Origin: Toxorhynchites rutilus septentrionalis
Taxonomy: Eukaryota > Arthropoda > Insecta > Diptera > Culicidae
Assembly: GCF_029784135.1 (NCBI RefSeq)
Contig: NC_073746.1
Coordinates: forward strand, 112,528,035-112,592,034
Reading direction: 5' to 3'
DNA length: 64,000 nucleotides
Part shown: piece by piece, positions 10,844-21,329 of the stretch
How positions within the stretch are numbered: the first letter of the stretch is position 1
Layout: each line of letters opens with the position of its first letter
Position numbers and translations under genes: made by a program
Notes under the pieces: model-generated
Seen by the model: only the letters and a program-made list of their open reading frames with translations
Told to the model about the DNA's origin: nothing
Database searches by the model: none

Positions 10844-12027
10844 CCACCTTAATATACAGCCATTCCATGCCAAACCGATATAGTGGTTCTCAGTTTTTCA
10901 TCAAAAGTGGTAACTTTATTTTTTATCGCAAAACATTAGGCCCGTTTTTTATGTTTTTATTAGGGTGTTATTTTTAAATTCATACCTTTTGAACCACTGA
11001 ACCGATTTAGATGATCGACATATTAAATTGAAGCCAATGAAATAGTCTTTTAATAAAAAAATATTGAACTTGCAAAAGAAATGGATTTCATTTTCGTAAT
11101 TAATGATTGTAGTATGGTCGTTTTTTATTGTTTTCATGGAAGAAGGCATGGACTAGAAGGCGCTATATTTTTTTATATTTTTTCTTGATAGCGGAATATT
11201 TTTACATAACATATTGTCCGCTACGGACCTTCCGTTGTCCGATCACGGATCCTCGTCTTGACGCGACGGTATCGGTGGAGAATTCCCGGCGGTGGGACAG
11301 CGACTGATGCTGTATCAACTTGCTGATGAGGTGGGGAATTCCCAACGCTGGGGCAGCAACTCGGACTGCAACTGTGAGCGGTGAAGCGATGGATATCAGA
11401 AAACTTTATTGTAACTCTTCTGAGCCTTGACAAAGGCTTTTGTTGGGGTCGATTCAACACTACAGAGAAAGACTCGTGGCTCTACAACAATTCACCTCTA
11501 TTTCTTTTCGACTGTTCTATACAGAGTTTGGAATGGGAATAATATTTTTCTGGGAATGGCACTGGTATTTATACCACTTGTTGGGTAGCGTGAGTATGAC
11601 GTCGAAGTGTTGCTGATTTCGGATTGTTGGCTGCACCCATATTGCGTTGGACGCAACACATATCTCGATATCAGAGACGCTTTTTTTTCGTTTTTCAGAT
11701 ATGATTTTTCAAAGTTAACCGATGATTCGGGAAAACAAATTTTCCCTCATTTTCTACTACAAAAAAATCATAACTTTTGAACTCTGGACCGATTTAGATG
11801 ATCGACATATCAAATTGAAGCGAGTGGTTCGAAAGTTATTAATTTAAAAAAAAATAGGAAAAAGTAGAAATTTTTTTTTTATATTTTTTATAATACCACC
11901 CTAAAATTGGCACCCTAATAAAAAAAAATAAATACGGGTCTAATGTTTTGCGATAAAGCACAAAATTACCACTTTTGACGAATATATGAGATCCACTAAA
12001 TCATGCAATGGCTGTATGTTAGGGTGG
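10844..12027. mobile_element. Inverted-repeat element carrying a solo LTR
   Basis: The left end reads CCACCTTAATATACAGCCAT and the right end ends with ATGGCTGTATGTTAGGGTGG. The inverted arms extend about 125 bp and include GCAAAACATTAG and ATTAGGGTG. Inside, a CCGATTTAGATGATCGACAT block occurs as a direct repeat (10999 and 11790). The solo LTR at 11215-11658 is a later insertion. No transposase was found; the family is not recognised. Confidence 0.55.
11215..11658 (-). mobile_element. Solo LTR, 444 bp, TSD CATAT
   Basis: On the minus strand it begins TGTTGCGTCC and ends GCGGACA. A perfect 5-bp duplication CATAT flanks it (11210-11214 and 11659-11663). It holds a TATA box (GGTATAAATACC) near the middle and a downstream AATAAAG, as expected of U3-R-U5. 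No internal retrotransposon sequence is attached, so LTR-LTR recombination is inferred. A 5-bp target fits BEL/Pao, gypsy or copia. It does not match the BEL element at 19682. Confidence 0.85.
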
Positions 12028-12094
12028 CAATGGATATATGGAAAAAATCATCATCGTTTGATTTCTCAAACGATACTTATATTATTGTTATTAA

Positions 12095-12304
12095 CACTAG
12101 AACTACCGACAGTTTTTATATACTTATTCCTACCAAACTAATCATTTTGACCAATGCGATATTTAGTTGTTAAAATATAAAAATTTCAAAGGAAATAAGT
12201 TCTATTTAGAAAAAAGTTATAACATTATTAGAAAATATTAGATAAAATTTTAAGATAAAATCTCGTGAACAAGCGGTCATGTTGACCGGTTAGTAGTTCC
12301 AGTG
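12095..12304. mobile_element. TTAA-flanked MITE (piggyBac-like)
   Basis: TTAA at 12091-12094 and 12305-12308 encloses inverted ends CACTAGAACTACC.. and ..GGTTAGTAGTTCCAGTG. It is about 210 bp, AT-rich and without an ORF. The TTAA target and CACT terminus suggest piggyBac-type mobilisation. Confidence 0.65.
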
Positions 12305-12345
12305 TTAATACTAGTCAGTTACATTTATGGCAACCTTTTGGTTTT

Positions 12346-13708
12346 GACGTAGGACTACGTCATTCATTTCTGTACCGGGGTGTAAGTTCAAAGTTTCGAT
12401 AACGAGAGAGTGACGCTGGACTGCAAGGTTTTGAACGTTATTATCTTTTTACAGGCTGAATGGAGTGGTATAATAATCACTTCATCCGAAAGATAAAATG
12501 TCAACGAGTTATATGAATGTCACTTATTGGTCCAAAAAATCGTTTCAATAGCTGAAAAATTGCTTTGAGCTAATGAAGTCATAACAATCTAGCTCATCGA
12601 TGATGATTGGTAATCACAATGTGTTCTCGAACACGGACGCAAAATCTAGGCACCTGGATAAACCGTCATAGCGAATACATGCAAGCTGTGATTTCTTTTG
12701 CTCGCTTGCATTAGTGTTTGGGAACCCATAGCGGACACATGCAAGGCGTGAGTACTTTTACTAGCATCAGTTTCTGTTCTGCTTTCGCATGGAACAATCA
12801 TGAAAAAATGTTTGCGTGTGAATGCGTCCGAGCGAAGGAATATTCGCACCCATTTACGCATTCGCCTTGGTGTTCCTGTGATGTAATCCAATCTGCGTTG
12901 ACGGCATTGAACTTCGCATTACGGAATGGGGGAGTTTGCATAAAAATTATGACTGAATTTTTTTTCCCAAATCAAAGTAGTACTCTATGTAAATCAAAAT
13001 TACTTTTGCTTGCAAGTAGTGAAAAAATATCATACAAAAATTGTGTATAAAGATAGTTTTAAATCATAATTTTAAATTTTGATGAGTATAATTGTTCATA
13101 TAAATTTTAGCAATTTAAAAGTGCCTTAGGGCCGACTTATCTGATGGAGAATAGTTGGCCTCATACAAACTAATGTCGTATCCAGATGTCGACACCATTC
13201 CGCCGTCAACGCGAATAACATTAGTTTCTGTTCTGCTTTCGCATGGAACATTCATGAAAAATTGCCACATCACGATAAAAACGAAATGATTTTTATGCAA
13301 GGTTATATAGACTTTATTTCATTTTCACCGTGAAATGGTCCTCAGTTTCTATTCTGCGCATGTTGTGATCATGAAAAATCTTGTGTTATTCTCACGAAAA
13401 CAAAAATGAATCATGTATCAAACAACTCCAGTTGATTTTACAAGGGATTTTACAAGGCTCAAATTCCATCGGTTCGTTTCGGGACCACCAACAAACTCGA
13501 AAGAGTTGAATTTTATGTTAATAACTATTCCATACTTATACTCATCCACGCACACACTATCAAGAAAAACTTTCCGCAATCTTTCCAAATATTAATTAAT
13601 TCATTCATTAAGAATTGATTCAGATGCAATTTCAAATGGATGATTACCGAGCCAACAGTAGTCCTACATCTACCTTGCGATTATATCACAGATATAACCT
13701 ACTTCTTG
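12346..13708 (+). mobile_element. Y-family repeat, copy 1 (1.36 kb)
   Basis: It starts with the palindrome TGACGTAGGACTACGTCA, followed by ATTTCTGTACCGGGGTGTAA. It ends in GATATAACCTACTTCTTG. Both termini match Y2 and Y3. Oligo-T lies outside each end. The interior differs from Y2/Y3: it carries three diverged copies of a CAGTTTCTGTTCTGC-type unit (12766, 13229, 13340) and lacks the 198 bp array and the TATA promoter. No transposase or RT was seen. Confidence 0.65.
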
Positions 13709-14289
13709 TTTTTATAATTTTTCAAATACACTGGCTGGTCTTGATTGACATATGCATCTGGATTTGAAAACTCTTCGGAATGCTTCTTGAAAAAATAGTA
13801 TATCATCATAACGATGTGACGGTGATATTTTAACAACTCAAAACCGTTTGCAGGTTGCAACATCTTAATATTTGACGCTCTTGTTTACTCATCTGAACAG
13901 ACTACCATAAATAAACTCCAGATGCAAAATATCTATTCATGCGTCACCGATACACTTAATACTAAAAATAACATTTTTGCTCTTTTATCATATTCGACTG
14001 AATGTCCGTAATGTTGCCGCCTCAGAGTATGAAACGGAATGGAGTGTTGCGTGGATCTTTATTTTGTTGCATGGCAGCGAGATGAACTTTCTTCTCGAAT
14101 CACATTTCATCGCGCAGCACTTTGGTTCACTCTGTCTATCGGTATGCTTCGCCAGTATGGACGCAAAACAAACGAGTTCATCCGAAGTTTACATTCCACC
14201 AAAAGCACACGAATAAAAAAAATCCTACAACTCTCTGCTCCATTTTTGGAGCTTAAAGTTACACCTTCAAGTTCGACTGCGTTTGGTCC
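13709..14289. other. Spacer between Y1 and Y2, nothing recognised
   Basis: Overlapping ORFs of 79 and 116 codons at 13977-14389 show no known motif, and the second runs into Y2. I do not call them genes. Confidence 0.4.
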
Positions 14290-14535
14290 TTTTGACGTAG
14301 GACTACGTCTTTCATTTCTATACCGGGGTGTAAAATCAAAGTTTCGAAAACGAAAGCGTTACGCCGGAGACCGAGATTTTGAGCGTTAATAGCTCTTAAA
14401 CAGCTGAACGAAATGGTATGATGAACACTTCATTCGAAAGATAAAATGTCTACGCGTTATATACTTGTAACTTTTTGATCCAAAAACTTGTTTCAATAGT
14501 CTTAAAATTGCTTTCAAAACAGGCTATTGAAATCA

Positions 14536-14579
14536 CCAATCGGTATATAAGCGAGCGCCACTCGGAAATTCACTCAGTT
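14536..14579 (+). promoter_or_regulatory. Predicted Pol II core promoter in Y2
   Basis: A CCAAT box (14536), TATATAA (14544-14550) and an arthropod initiator TCAGTT (14574-14579) line up, with the initiator A about 32 bp after the start of the TATA box. All three are conserved in Y3 on the opposite strand (about 27400-27450). What it would transcribe is unknown: downstream are only short frames and then the tandem array. Confidence 0.5.
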
Positions 14580-15953
14580 ATAATTGAACAGCGATTGGAG
14601 CATGTTGTCGATGTTGTGGTGAAGCTCTTCGTTTATCATGAAAGCGCGGATGAACGGTGTCACCAAGAGCCTGTTTGTGCACCTTAGGCCGAAAGGGAAT
14701 CCATCAGGAGGAGAGTGATGCCACAAACGGTTCCGCTTTAAACATGGGAGCAGCCAACACACACACACATACACGCGCGGAACTATTTTCGTTTGGATGC
14801 CGTTCAGCATCGAGAAATTTCCGGAAAGATTCAATCGTTGTTTAAAAATAATCTGCCAGTTCCCCTGAAAACTGAAAACTATATTCATGCGAAAGAGTTC
14901 ATTTTAATGTTTTCTATCCATGTAACACTGTGACCAAATATTTTTCAATTAAGTGCTATTAACAGGTGGTTATCGAGTTAGCATTAACCACTGGTGGGCT
15001 TCGAGTATCGAGGAAAATCGGGAAAGAACTAATCGTTGCTGAAAAATACTCTGTCAGTTCCCCTGGGAATTGAAAAATACATTGATGAGAAAGAGTTTAT
15101 TTTAATGTTTTCTATCCATATAACAATGCAACCAAATACATTTGGTTTTGTGATTCTTCAATCGATCGCAATTAACAGGAAAGCTTCTGAAAATTATTCT
15201 TTTTCGGCGAGGAATCAAGGGATCGAGGGATTCATTACCTAGCCTGACCTGACCTGAAAGACATGCAGTTTGTTTGGAACTGTGAGGGAGGGCAGAAAAG
15301 CCAGAAGGCAGGATGCAGGAGGAGAAGAGAAGGTGACCAAGAGAGAGTATCAGCATCGAAAAACGGTTCCCCGGGAAGACATCGAAGCAGCCGCCACACA
15401 CACATACACGCACGGATTTTTTTTCGTTTGGATGCCATTCAGCATCGAGAAAATTCCGGAAAGATTCAATCGTTGCTGAAAAATAATCTGCCAGTTTCCC
15501 TGGGAATTGAAAAATACATTCACGTGAAAAAGTTTATTTTAATGTTTCCTATCCATGTAAAACTGCGACCAAATACAGTTGGTTTTGTGATTTTTCAATC
15601 AAGTACAATTAACAGGTGGTTATCAAGTTAGCATTAACCACTGGTGGTGGACTTCGAGAAGAATCCGGAATGGTGTCATCGTTACTGCTAAATAATCTGC
15701 CAGTTCCCTTGGAATTGAAAATTATGTTCAAGCGGAAGAGTTTATTTTAATGTTTTCTATCCACATAGTACTGCTGCGATCGAATACATTTTGTGTGTGT
15801 TTTGTGATTTTTCAATCAAGTGCAACCAATTAGCAGGAAAGCTTCTGAAGATTATTCTCCCCCATCAGTAGAATATTTTCGTATCGAATACAGTTCGCGC
15901 GCGCAATGGAAAATGTTTCGCATCGCGAAAATCATATAATTTTCAATTATTGC

Positions 15954-16217
15954 TCAGTCGCCGAAAGTTTCAAACTCAAAGAGTTCATTCGCCTCTAGTT
16001 TGCCTTCCAAATTTCCATCGTAAACCACATCTTCTTTCGATTCAGTTATGGACAAAAAGCATACTTTAGCGATATTATGGTGGTGAAACGCATTCATTTT
16101 TCGTGAGGACATCGACAAGACAACATCGTTACTGAACGAGTTGAACGAGCTGGACGAGCTGGACGGCGAGGGATCAAGGGATTCATTATCATTAAGGTGA
16201 AGGTGGAAGCTAGCCAC
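15954..16217 (-). CDS. Hypothetical 87-codon ORF in Y2 core
   Basis: The frame opens MASFHLHLNDNESLDPSP, then a poly-Ser run, NDVVLSMSSRKMN, and ends GNLEGKLEANELFEFETFGD before the stop. The same frame, shortened by a few residues in the Ser run, recurs twice in Y3 (25181-25396 and 26287-26502). It is recognisable throughout, but each Y3 copy has one in-frame TAA where Y2 has a Lys codon. No signal peptide, membrane segment or known domain was recognised. It runs opposite to the Y core promoter. It may be a real small protein, a captured exon, or a chance-conserved frame in a young duplication. Confidence 0.35.
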   Translation of the reverse strand: MASFHLHLNDNESLDPSPSSSSSSFNSFSNDVVLSMSSRKMNAFHHHNIAKVCFLSITESKEDVVYDGNLEGKLEANELFEFETFGD

Positions 16218-17647
16218 AAATGGCTGCCATTTCTTTCATCTCCCTCCCTCACCCTTCGCCCGAAAATCAATAATTTTGCGAAACAGTGTGGAGAAAATGA
16301 TCATTTTCGCACACTTCCCATGAAGTAATATACGCCAAACTCTAATCGATTACTTACAAGATATTAAATTTTCATCTGCTGTCGCACTGTATAGTGAACA
16401 ACGTCGGAAAACTCGAGCAAGTGCTCTGAAAGTTAAATTTTCATTTTTCAATCTTCGACAATGGTTTTGTTTGTATTGGTGAAAGCATCGTTATTTTTTC
16501 GACACTGATGCCAGACAACATCATCGAAACATCTATCAAAACCACTCAATAAAATGTTATTCCTGAGTCATAGCGTTTCATATCATGAAAATCAATAGAA
16601 TAAAATTGTGTTGATATCAATACAATCATTATTTTTACGTTTAATGGGTCTATAATGTAAGTTTTAGCAACTTCAACATTGGGTAAGAAAATTGTATTGC
16701 AGAGCTCGGAACACTGCCACGGCTGCCTATGCTTTCAAAAACAATAAACGGAAAAGTACTACATTCAATCAAAATATCTCGGCCAACGAAGAGCAGAGTT
16801 AAGGCTCTCCAACGTGAATATGTGAAAACAATACGACCAACGAAGGAAAATATGAAGGAATTATCAGCATGCGGAAGAACTTGTTAATATCAAAAGAGGC
16901 CCAATTCGCATGTGTTATAAATTTGCTCATGTTACGCTCGCGTATAATCAGTATTGTCAGTGTCAATGAAGCGCCACACAGTCTGATAAGTGAATTGATC
17001 TATTTACATGTGCTTCGCTCTTCTCTCACAAACACTATTACCCCATTTTTACACGTGGGTTTACCTATACTACTACAATGGCTAGCTTCCACCTTCACCT
17101 TAAGAGAAGAGAAAACGACCGAGAGAATACCAGCATCGAAAATTGGTTCCGCTTGAGACATCGGAGAAACCGTCACACACACACATACACGCGTGCAACT
17201 CGTTACGTTTGCTGATTATCGAGAAGAATCCGGAAAGAAGTAACCGTTGCTGAAAAATAATCTGTCAGTTCCCCTTGGAATTGCAAATTACATTCGAAAG
17301 AGTTTATTTTAACGTTTTCTATCCATGTAATACTGCGACCAAATACAATTGATTTTGTGGTTTTTCAATCAAGTGCAATTAACAGGTGGTTATCGAGTTA
17401 GCATTAACCACTGGTGGTGGACTTCGAGAAGAATCCGGAAAGATATCGCTGCTGCAAAATAATCTGCCAGTTCCTCTTGGTATTGAAAATAACATGCAAG
17501 CGAAAGAGCTCTCGTTTTCGAAGTACCTCAAATATTCATTTAGTCATTCATTCAGAATGGATTCAGATTCAACTTCAAACAAATGATCACTGAATCAACG
17601 TCCTACGTCACCATTGCGGTTATACCATAGATATAACCCACTTCCTG

Positions 17648-19100
17648 TTTTTTCCATAATTGGGTGACCACATTTGTGACTGCGCTGTTTTCTGGAACTT
17701 TAGGATGTATTTTACGGCAACTCATTGCCACAGTGCGAGTTCGCTTTTTCCCTTTTCCTTCTGGTTCACACATTTCAATGTGACTACACGTAGGAAAAAA
17801 ATGCAATTTCCCGCTGTTTGTTTTCCGGGTATTTTGGTTCCGAAGTTAAAATGAGCTTTTATGTGCTTCGTTGGCCAATCGTATTTGGATATGCATACCG
17901 GCCACGCGAAAACGGGTGAGAAATTTTCACAACATATACCTACCTAGTGATGATAGCTTTGCTTGTCTTTCCAGCAGGAAGAAAAATTTTCCGCACCATA
18001 TGTTCGATGTACTTGGTGAACATCCTTTTCCGACCGATCTCCACTCCACGAATCAATTTCGTACGTATTCCTGGCAGGATTGAATATTCATTGCTGGCCC
18101 GGGTGGTATTTGGTTTCCCGCTGCGAATGTTTACATTCGGATCTAGCTCAGCCTGACAAGGCTGGCTTTGCCCAAAAAACTGAGATGTCGGCTTCCCGGA
18201 GCATGTACGGATTGACTTTCGGTTGGATCCAGCTGTCTGGGTATGAATTTTTCACCACAATCACCCACGATAGTGTCGTCCTGCTGCTCCCAAAACGAGC
18301 ATGCGATACGTACAATGCAAACGCATATGATGATACGTAATTCTCCCGTATAAACTTTTGCCCTTTTTTTTGCGTTGTGGTACATATCATTAATTATTCA
18401 TATTTTTAATCTTCCAAAAATCTTGGCGTCATTGCTCCGAAAACCTCACATTGGATGCTCATCTGATAAAACAAGGACATTTTTAAAAAAAGTAGAATAA
18501 CCAATGAATTGAATTGAAATTGAATTGAAAACATTTTTCTTAACGGACTGTCCTTCCATTGCCATCCCGGAAATGCAAACAAATGTTTGGATGAGCCTTC
18601 GATTATGAACTTAGTTTTTGAGCCAATATGGGTCACGTTCGTTAGATTTTTTTTTTCTGTTTTCGGAATCAATAATGAACTCTGGTCCTTCAATGGACGT
18701 GCAAATTTAATCTTGCCACGTTTCACGGAACGAGCGGAACGTGTCTGCCATGTAATGGGGGAGGAACCCAGCAAATTCACTGCACAGGATATCCACTGAA
18801 TCAACCAAGGTTAGCGGAGATAGATGCTTTATTCGTCATTGGAAATACCTTTAGCTCCGTTTTCGGAAAGTAAACAGGGGGTGAAGTGTGTTCACACATA
18901 ACCATTCAATAAACAAGGTATAAAGAGCGTCCTTTGCTCGCTGTTGTCTCATTCGCCACTATTGGCTGAAAAGGTAAAAAGGCTCAAAGGCTGAATTTTT
19001 CGTGGATTCAAAGAGTCTGGATGTACAAGGTTTTGTAATTAAGTGGATTTTGTTACACTTCATTAGCGGTGACCTAATTTCACTAACATTGAAAAAGTTA
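17648..19100. other. Host-like sequence, no supported gene
   Basis: Open frames on both strands at 17871-18390 and 18406-18804 (132 codons, minus) show no motif I know. A TATAAA at 18919 with a TCATTC 29 bp downstream resembles a core promoter on the plus strand, but no coding frame follows. Confidence 0.35.
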
Positions 19101-19106
19101 CAGGAG

Positions 19107-19150
19107 GGTTGTGTCTGAGACACGACCGCATAGTTGTCGTAGGATTACGT
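19107..19150 (+). repeat. Z module, second copy
   Basis: GTTGTGTCTGAGACACGACC (with an internal GTGTC/GACAC dyad), then GCATAGTTG and TCGTAGGATTACG. This is the same order as at 4263 and 51778. Confidence 0.6.
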
Positions 19151-19209
19151 TTGACTATTTTTATCACATTTAGTTTAGAGATATTTAAAACATTACATTG
19201 TTAAAATAT

Positions 19210-19395
19210 TTTCAGCCAGGGCTGCCAGTTATAGTTTAAAATAATCAGGAAAAATGAAAATAAAAATCAGGAGAAATGAAAATAAAAATCAGGAGAAATC
19301 AGGATAGCTCATGCAGGTCGGACTCGATTATACGGAGTATTGATTTTTTTCATTCCGGATAATCGAATCCTCCGGATAATCGAGTCATAAAAAAC
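19210..19395. repeat. Truncated MITE termini (CAGGGCTGCCAG and pogo-like)
   Basis: CAGGGCTGCCAG at 19215 is followed by two to three tandem AAAATCAGGAGAAATGA units. A GTCGGACTCGATTAT..GGATAATCGAGTC dyad at 19318-19387 resembles a pogo/Tigger terminal repeat. Neither has a recognisable partner end. Confidence 0.4.
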
Positions 19396-19439
19396 GAATT
19401 TTCTCTCGGCAAACGTAATATAATTATGATTTGCACTTA

Positions 19440-19681
19440 TTCATAAAACGGTTTTATCTAGGTTGACACGTTTGTATGTTTGTGACTTTGTAATTTTGTA
19501 ACAATTTTTGGATTGATCTGAATTTTGGAACACATCTTTATCTGTGGTGTCGTTATTAAACTGCGTATTCCATGATCTTGAAAATCCAAAATGGCGGCCG
19601 CTACAAAATGACAGAATATGTAGATATTTTCTCAAAATCCCATCAATATGGGTTTTCCCCAAACCCCATCAATATGGGTAT
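19440..19681 (+). repeat. ~125 bp tandem array, left remnant
   Basis: It carries GCGTATTCCATGATCTTGAA, AATCCAAAATGGCGGCC and two CCCATCAATATGGGT words. It continues the array found at 27780-28640. The BEL element interrupts it after GGTAT. Confidence 0.75.
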
Positions 19682-20092
19682 TGATGGGGTTGAACACTAA
19701 TGGGGCGGGATTTCTACAACGGGTTAATCGCTGGGATTTCTTCGTGCAAATGGGGGACTCCAATCTCGATCGCTAGATGGACCGCAGATGGTTTCGACGG
19801 GGAACACTCGGGGGACACTCGGGGGACACTCGGGGAACACTTCTGTTACAGCAGTAGTGTTGAACAACGAACGACTCGTTGAACTATTTCGGGATATTCA
19901 TAAAAAAAAACTCGCGGAGTTTTTTTAACAAAACTTCAGTCCCTTTAATACGTCTTCCATTCTTGAAGGTTCGATACAAAGTAACAAACTTGGTGAAAAA
20001 AACGTTGCTATAGGAGCGAAAAACATTGCTATATGGGCGAAAAAACATACTAGATGGCTAGATTTCTACAATATTCCATTTCAGATCTAACA
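19682..20092 (-). repeat. BEL 3' LTR (411 bp)
   Basis: On the minus strand it begins TGTTAGATCTGAAATGG and ends AACCCCATCA. The direct copy is at 23905-24223 plus 27681-27779. Three tandem CTCGGGGGACA units lie near 19805-19840. Confidence 0.85.
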
Positions 20093-20137
20093 TTAACCGG
20101 CCACCTTGAAAATACAATTTTCAATAACAACTTAAAT

Positions 20138-20461
20138 CTATGTTATAATTAATAATTCTTCTTCTTTGCGTAAGGGTACCTTCAATATTGATGGCTTCAG
20201 TATACCTCCTAAAGATTGTGGAACCGCCACGTCTCTGAAGATGTTGTTGCAGTATTTCTGTTGATTGTATTTTGCATCTGGAACTATTGCGGGTACTTCG
20301 ATTTTGACCGGTGACAACATTGATGGCTGTGGGCTTGAAATCGCCAATAGAAGTTCAGCCGATTCAGTGGCAGCTGATAGAGGTCTGATTTGGGTACCGG
20401 TGGTGACATTACCACCTTGGATCAGCTTCAATTGGTGCAGTACAATGAACAATTTAAGCAA
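20138..20461 (-). pseudogene. BEL pol C-terminal remnant
   Basis: This open frame of 107 codons contains LLKLFIVLHQLKLIQGGNV-like residues that weakly recall the segment before the BEL integrase zinc finger. It ends in GGILKPSILKVPLRK, which matches the usual 'G.Y.RPI.K.AVL' tail of BEL/Pao integrases. The catalytic integrase core (D, D35E) is absent between these two blocks, so a large deletion is inferred. It overlaps the preceding frame by 8 bases. Confidence 0.6.
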
Positions 20462-21329
20462 TGCGCGGAAGCCAGCGATGACAAGTTTGTGCCGAATGTT
20501 GTGGGATTAGCAGTTTTTTGCGTACATCCTTCAGCTCGTCGTGGAATGCCTCTGGTTGCACTACTTTCATCAGATATAATTGAGTTGCGTTCGTGTTTTG
20601 GACGAGAAGCACTCGGACATGGATCCGGTCATATTTTGAGCGTATATTACAGATGAAGCGGATTTCAAAATGCACTATATTCAGCATCATTTGATATGAC
20701 GAGGATTGCAGGAACAGCTTGTGGGAGAGAGAAGCTTGATGAGTGAGTACTTGACGTTGTTCGAGTTCTTCCGTTGGGAACTCGGAGCGAGGGAGATTTT
20801 GAATTGGCCATACTTTCTTGGGCTCAAGGGATGCTACGAAGGTGGCACTCAGCTCGAATCTTGGAAAGCTGATTGACTCCAACGGGGCTATCTCCGACTT
20901 GGATACATTGACGTTGCTATTATCACATTCCAAACGTATATAAATGCATGCTTCATATGATTTTTTTAATGTGTTACGGTAATACGAGATGAAAGTATTT
21001 TGATTATTCCATAATTTTGGAAGAGATGTGGGTTTTTGGCAAAATGGTTTCCACTTACGATGAAGATTTAGAGTGATTTCATCACCCCAACCTAAGCACA
21101 GGAGGATGGCTTTGGCACAGTGCATGTCTTCATCTAGTAGTACTTTGTGCATAATTTGTAAGGACGAGATAAAATCGTGCGTGCTTCTGTATTTCCAGAA
21201 TTTTCTTTGGAGCAGGTGATCGTCGGGACTAAACAAAACAAAGCGGGATATTTTTTCCAAAATTACCCATAAGCACAATTGAGATGTGTCGGAAACGCAG
21301 AACAATGGTGTGCAATTCGTCCTGAGCAA
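20454..21329 (-). pseudogene. BEL pol: RT remnant, RNase H and pre-integrase part
   Basis: A 291-codon frame. Its first ~50 residues overlap the gag-pol frame and include the continuation SPDDHLLQRKFWKYRS of RT motif-A context. It then jumps to THDFISSLQIMHKVLL, the connection region after the RT palm, so the YVDD box is lost. APLESISFPRFELSA near residue 150 is the conserved 'APLKTxSIPRLEL' block at the start of the BEL RNase H-like domain. The C-terminal part (ELKDVRKKLLIPQHS) leads toward integrase. The frame shift relative to the gag-protease frame is real decay rather than a programmed shift, because it lies inside RT. Confidence 0.75.

Larger units (their letters stand above)
14294..17647 (+). 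mobile_element. Y-family repeat, copy 2 (3.35 kb)
   Basis: The left end is TGACGTAGGACTACGTC, then TTTCATTTCTATACCGGGGT. The right end is CACCATTGCGGTTATACC, then GATATAACCCACTTCCTG. In order it contains a core promoter (about 14536-14579), diverged units of the ~198 bp repeat (14790-15240, 15420-15840, 17210-17500), three copies of a block with (AC)n and CATACACGC.CG (14760, 15390, 17170), and a unique ~1.2 kb core at 15850-17100 holding a minus-strand ORF. It is the same element as Y3 but with more divergent repeats. No replication or transposition gene is visible. Confidence 0.75.

Noticed and set aside
11221..11460. 79-codon minus-strand ORF
   Set aside because: It lies wholly inside a solo LTR with TSD, TATA box and polyadenylation signal, so it is LTR sequence and not a gene.
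14475..14687. 70-codon ORF in Y2 with a similar 69-codon ORF in Y3 (27286-27495)
   Set aside because: The frame begins upstream of and runs straight through the predicted TATA/Inr boxes. Similarity is expected from the repeat itself, and no protein motif is visible.
14574..14888. 104-codon minus-strand ORF (PFIRAFMINEELHHN..)
   Set aside because: It overlaps the Y promoter and tandem block. The Y3 counterpart stays open only in part. No known domain.
17871..18390. Several overlapping ORFs of 60-86 codons on both strands
   Set aside because: I tested them by eye against histone and ribosomal protein motifs because of the nearby TATA box. None matched, and opposing frames argue against coding.
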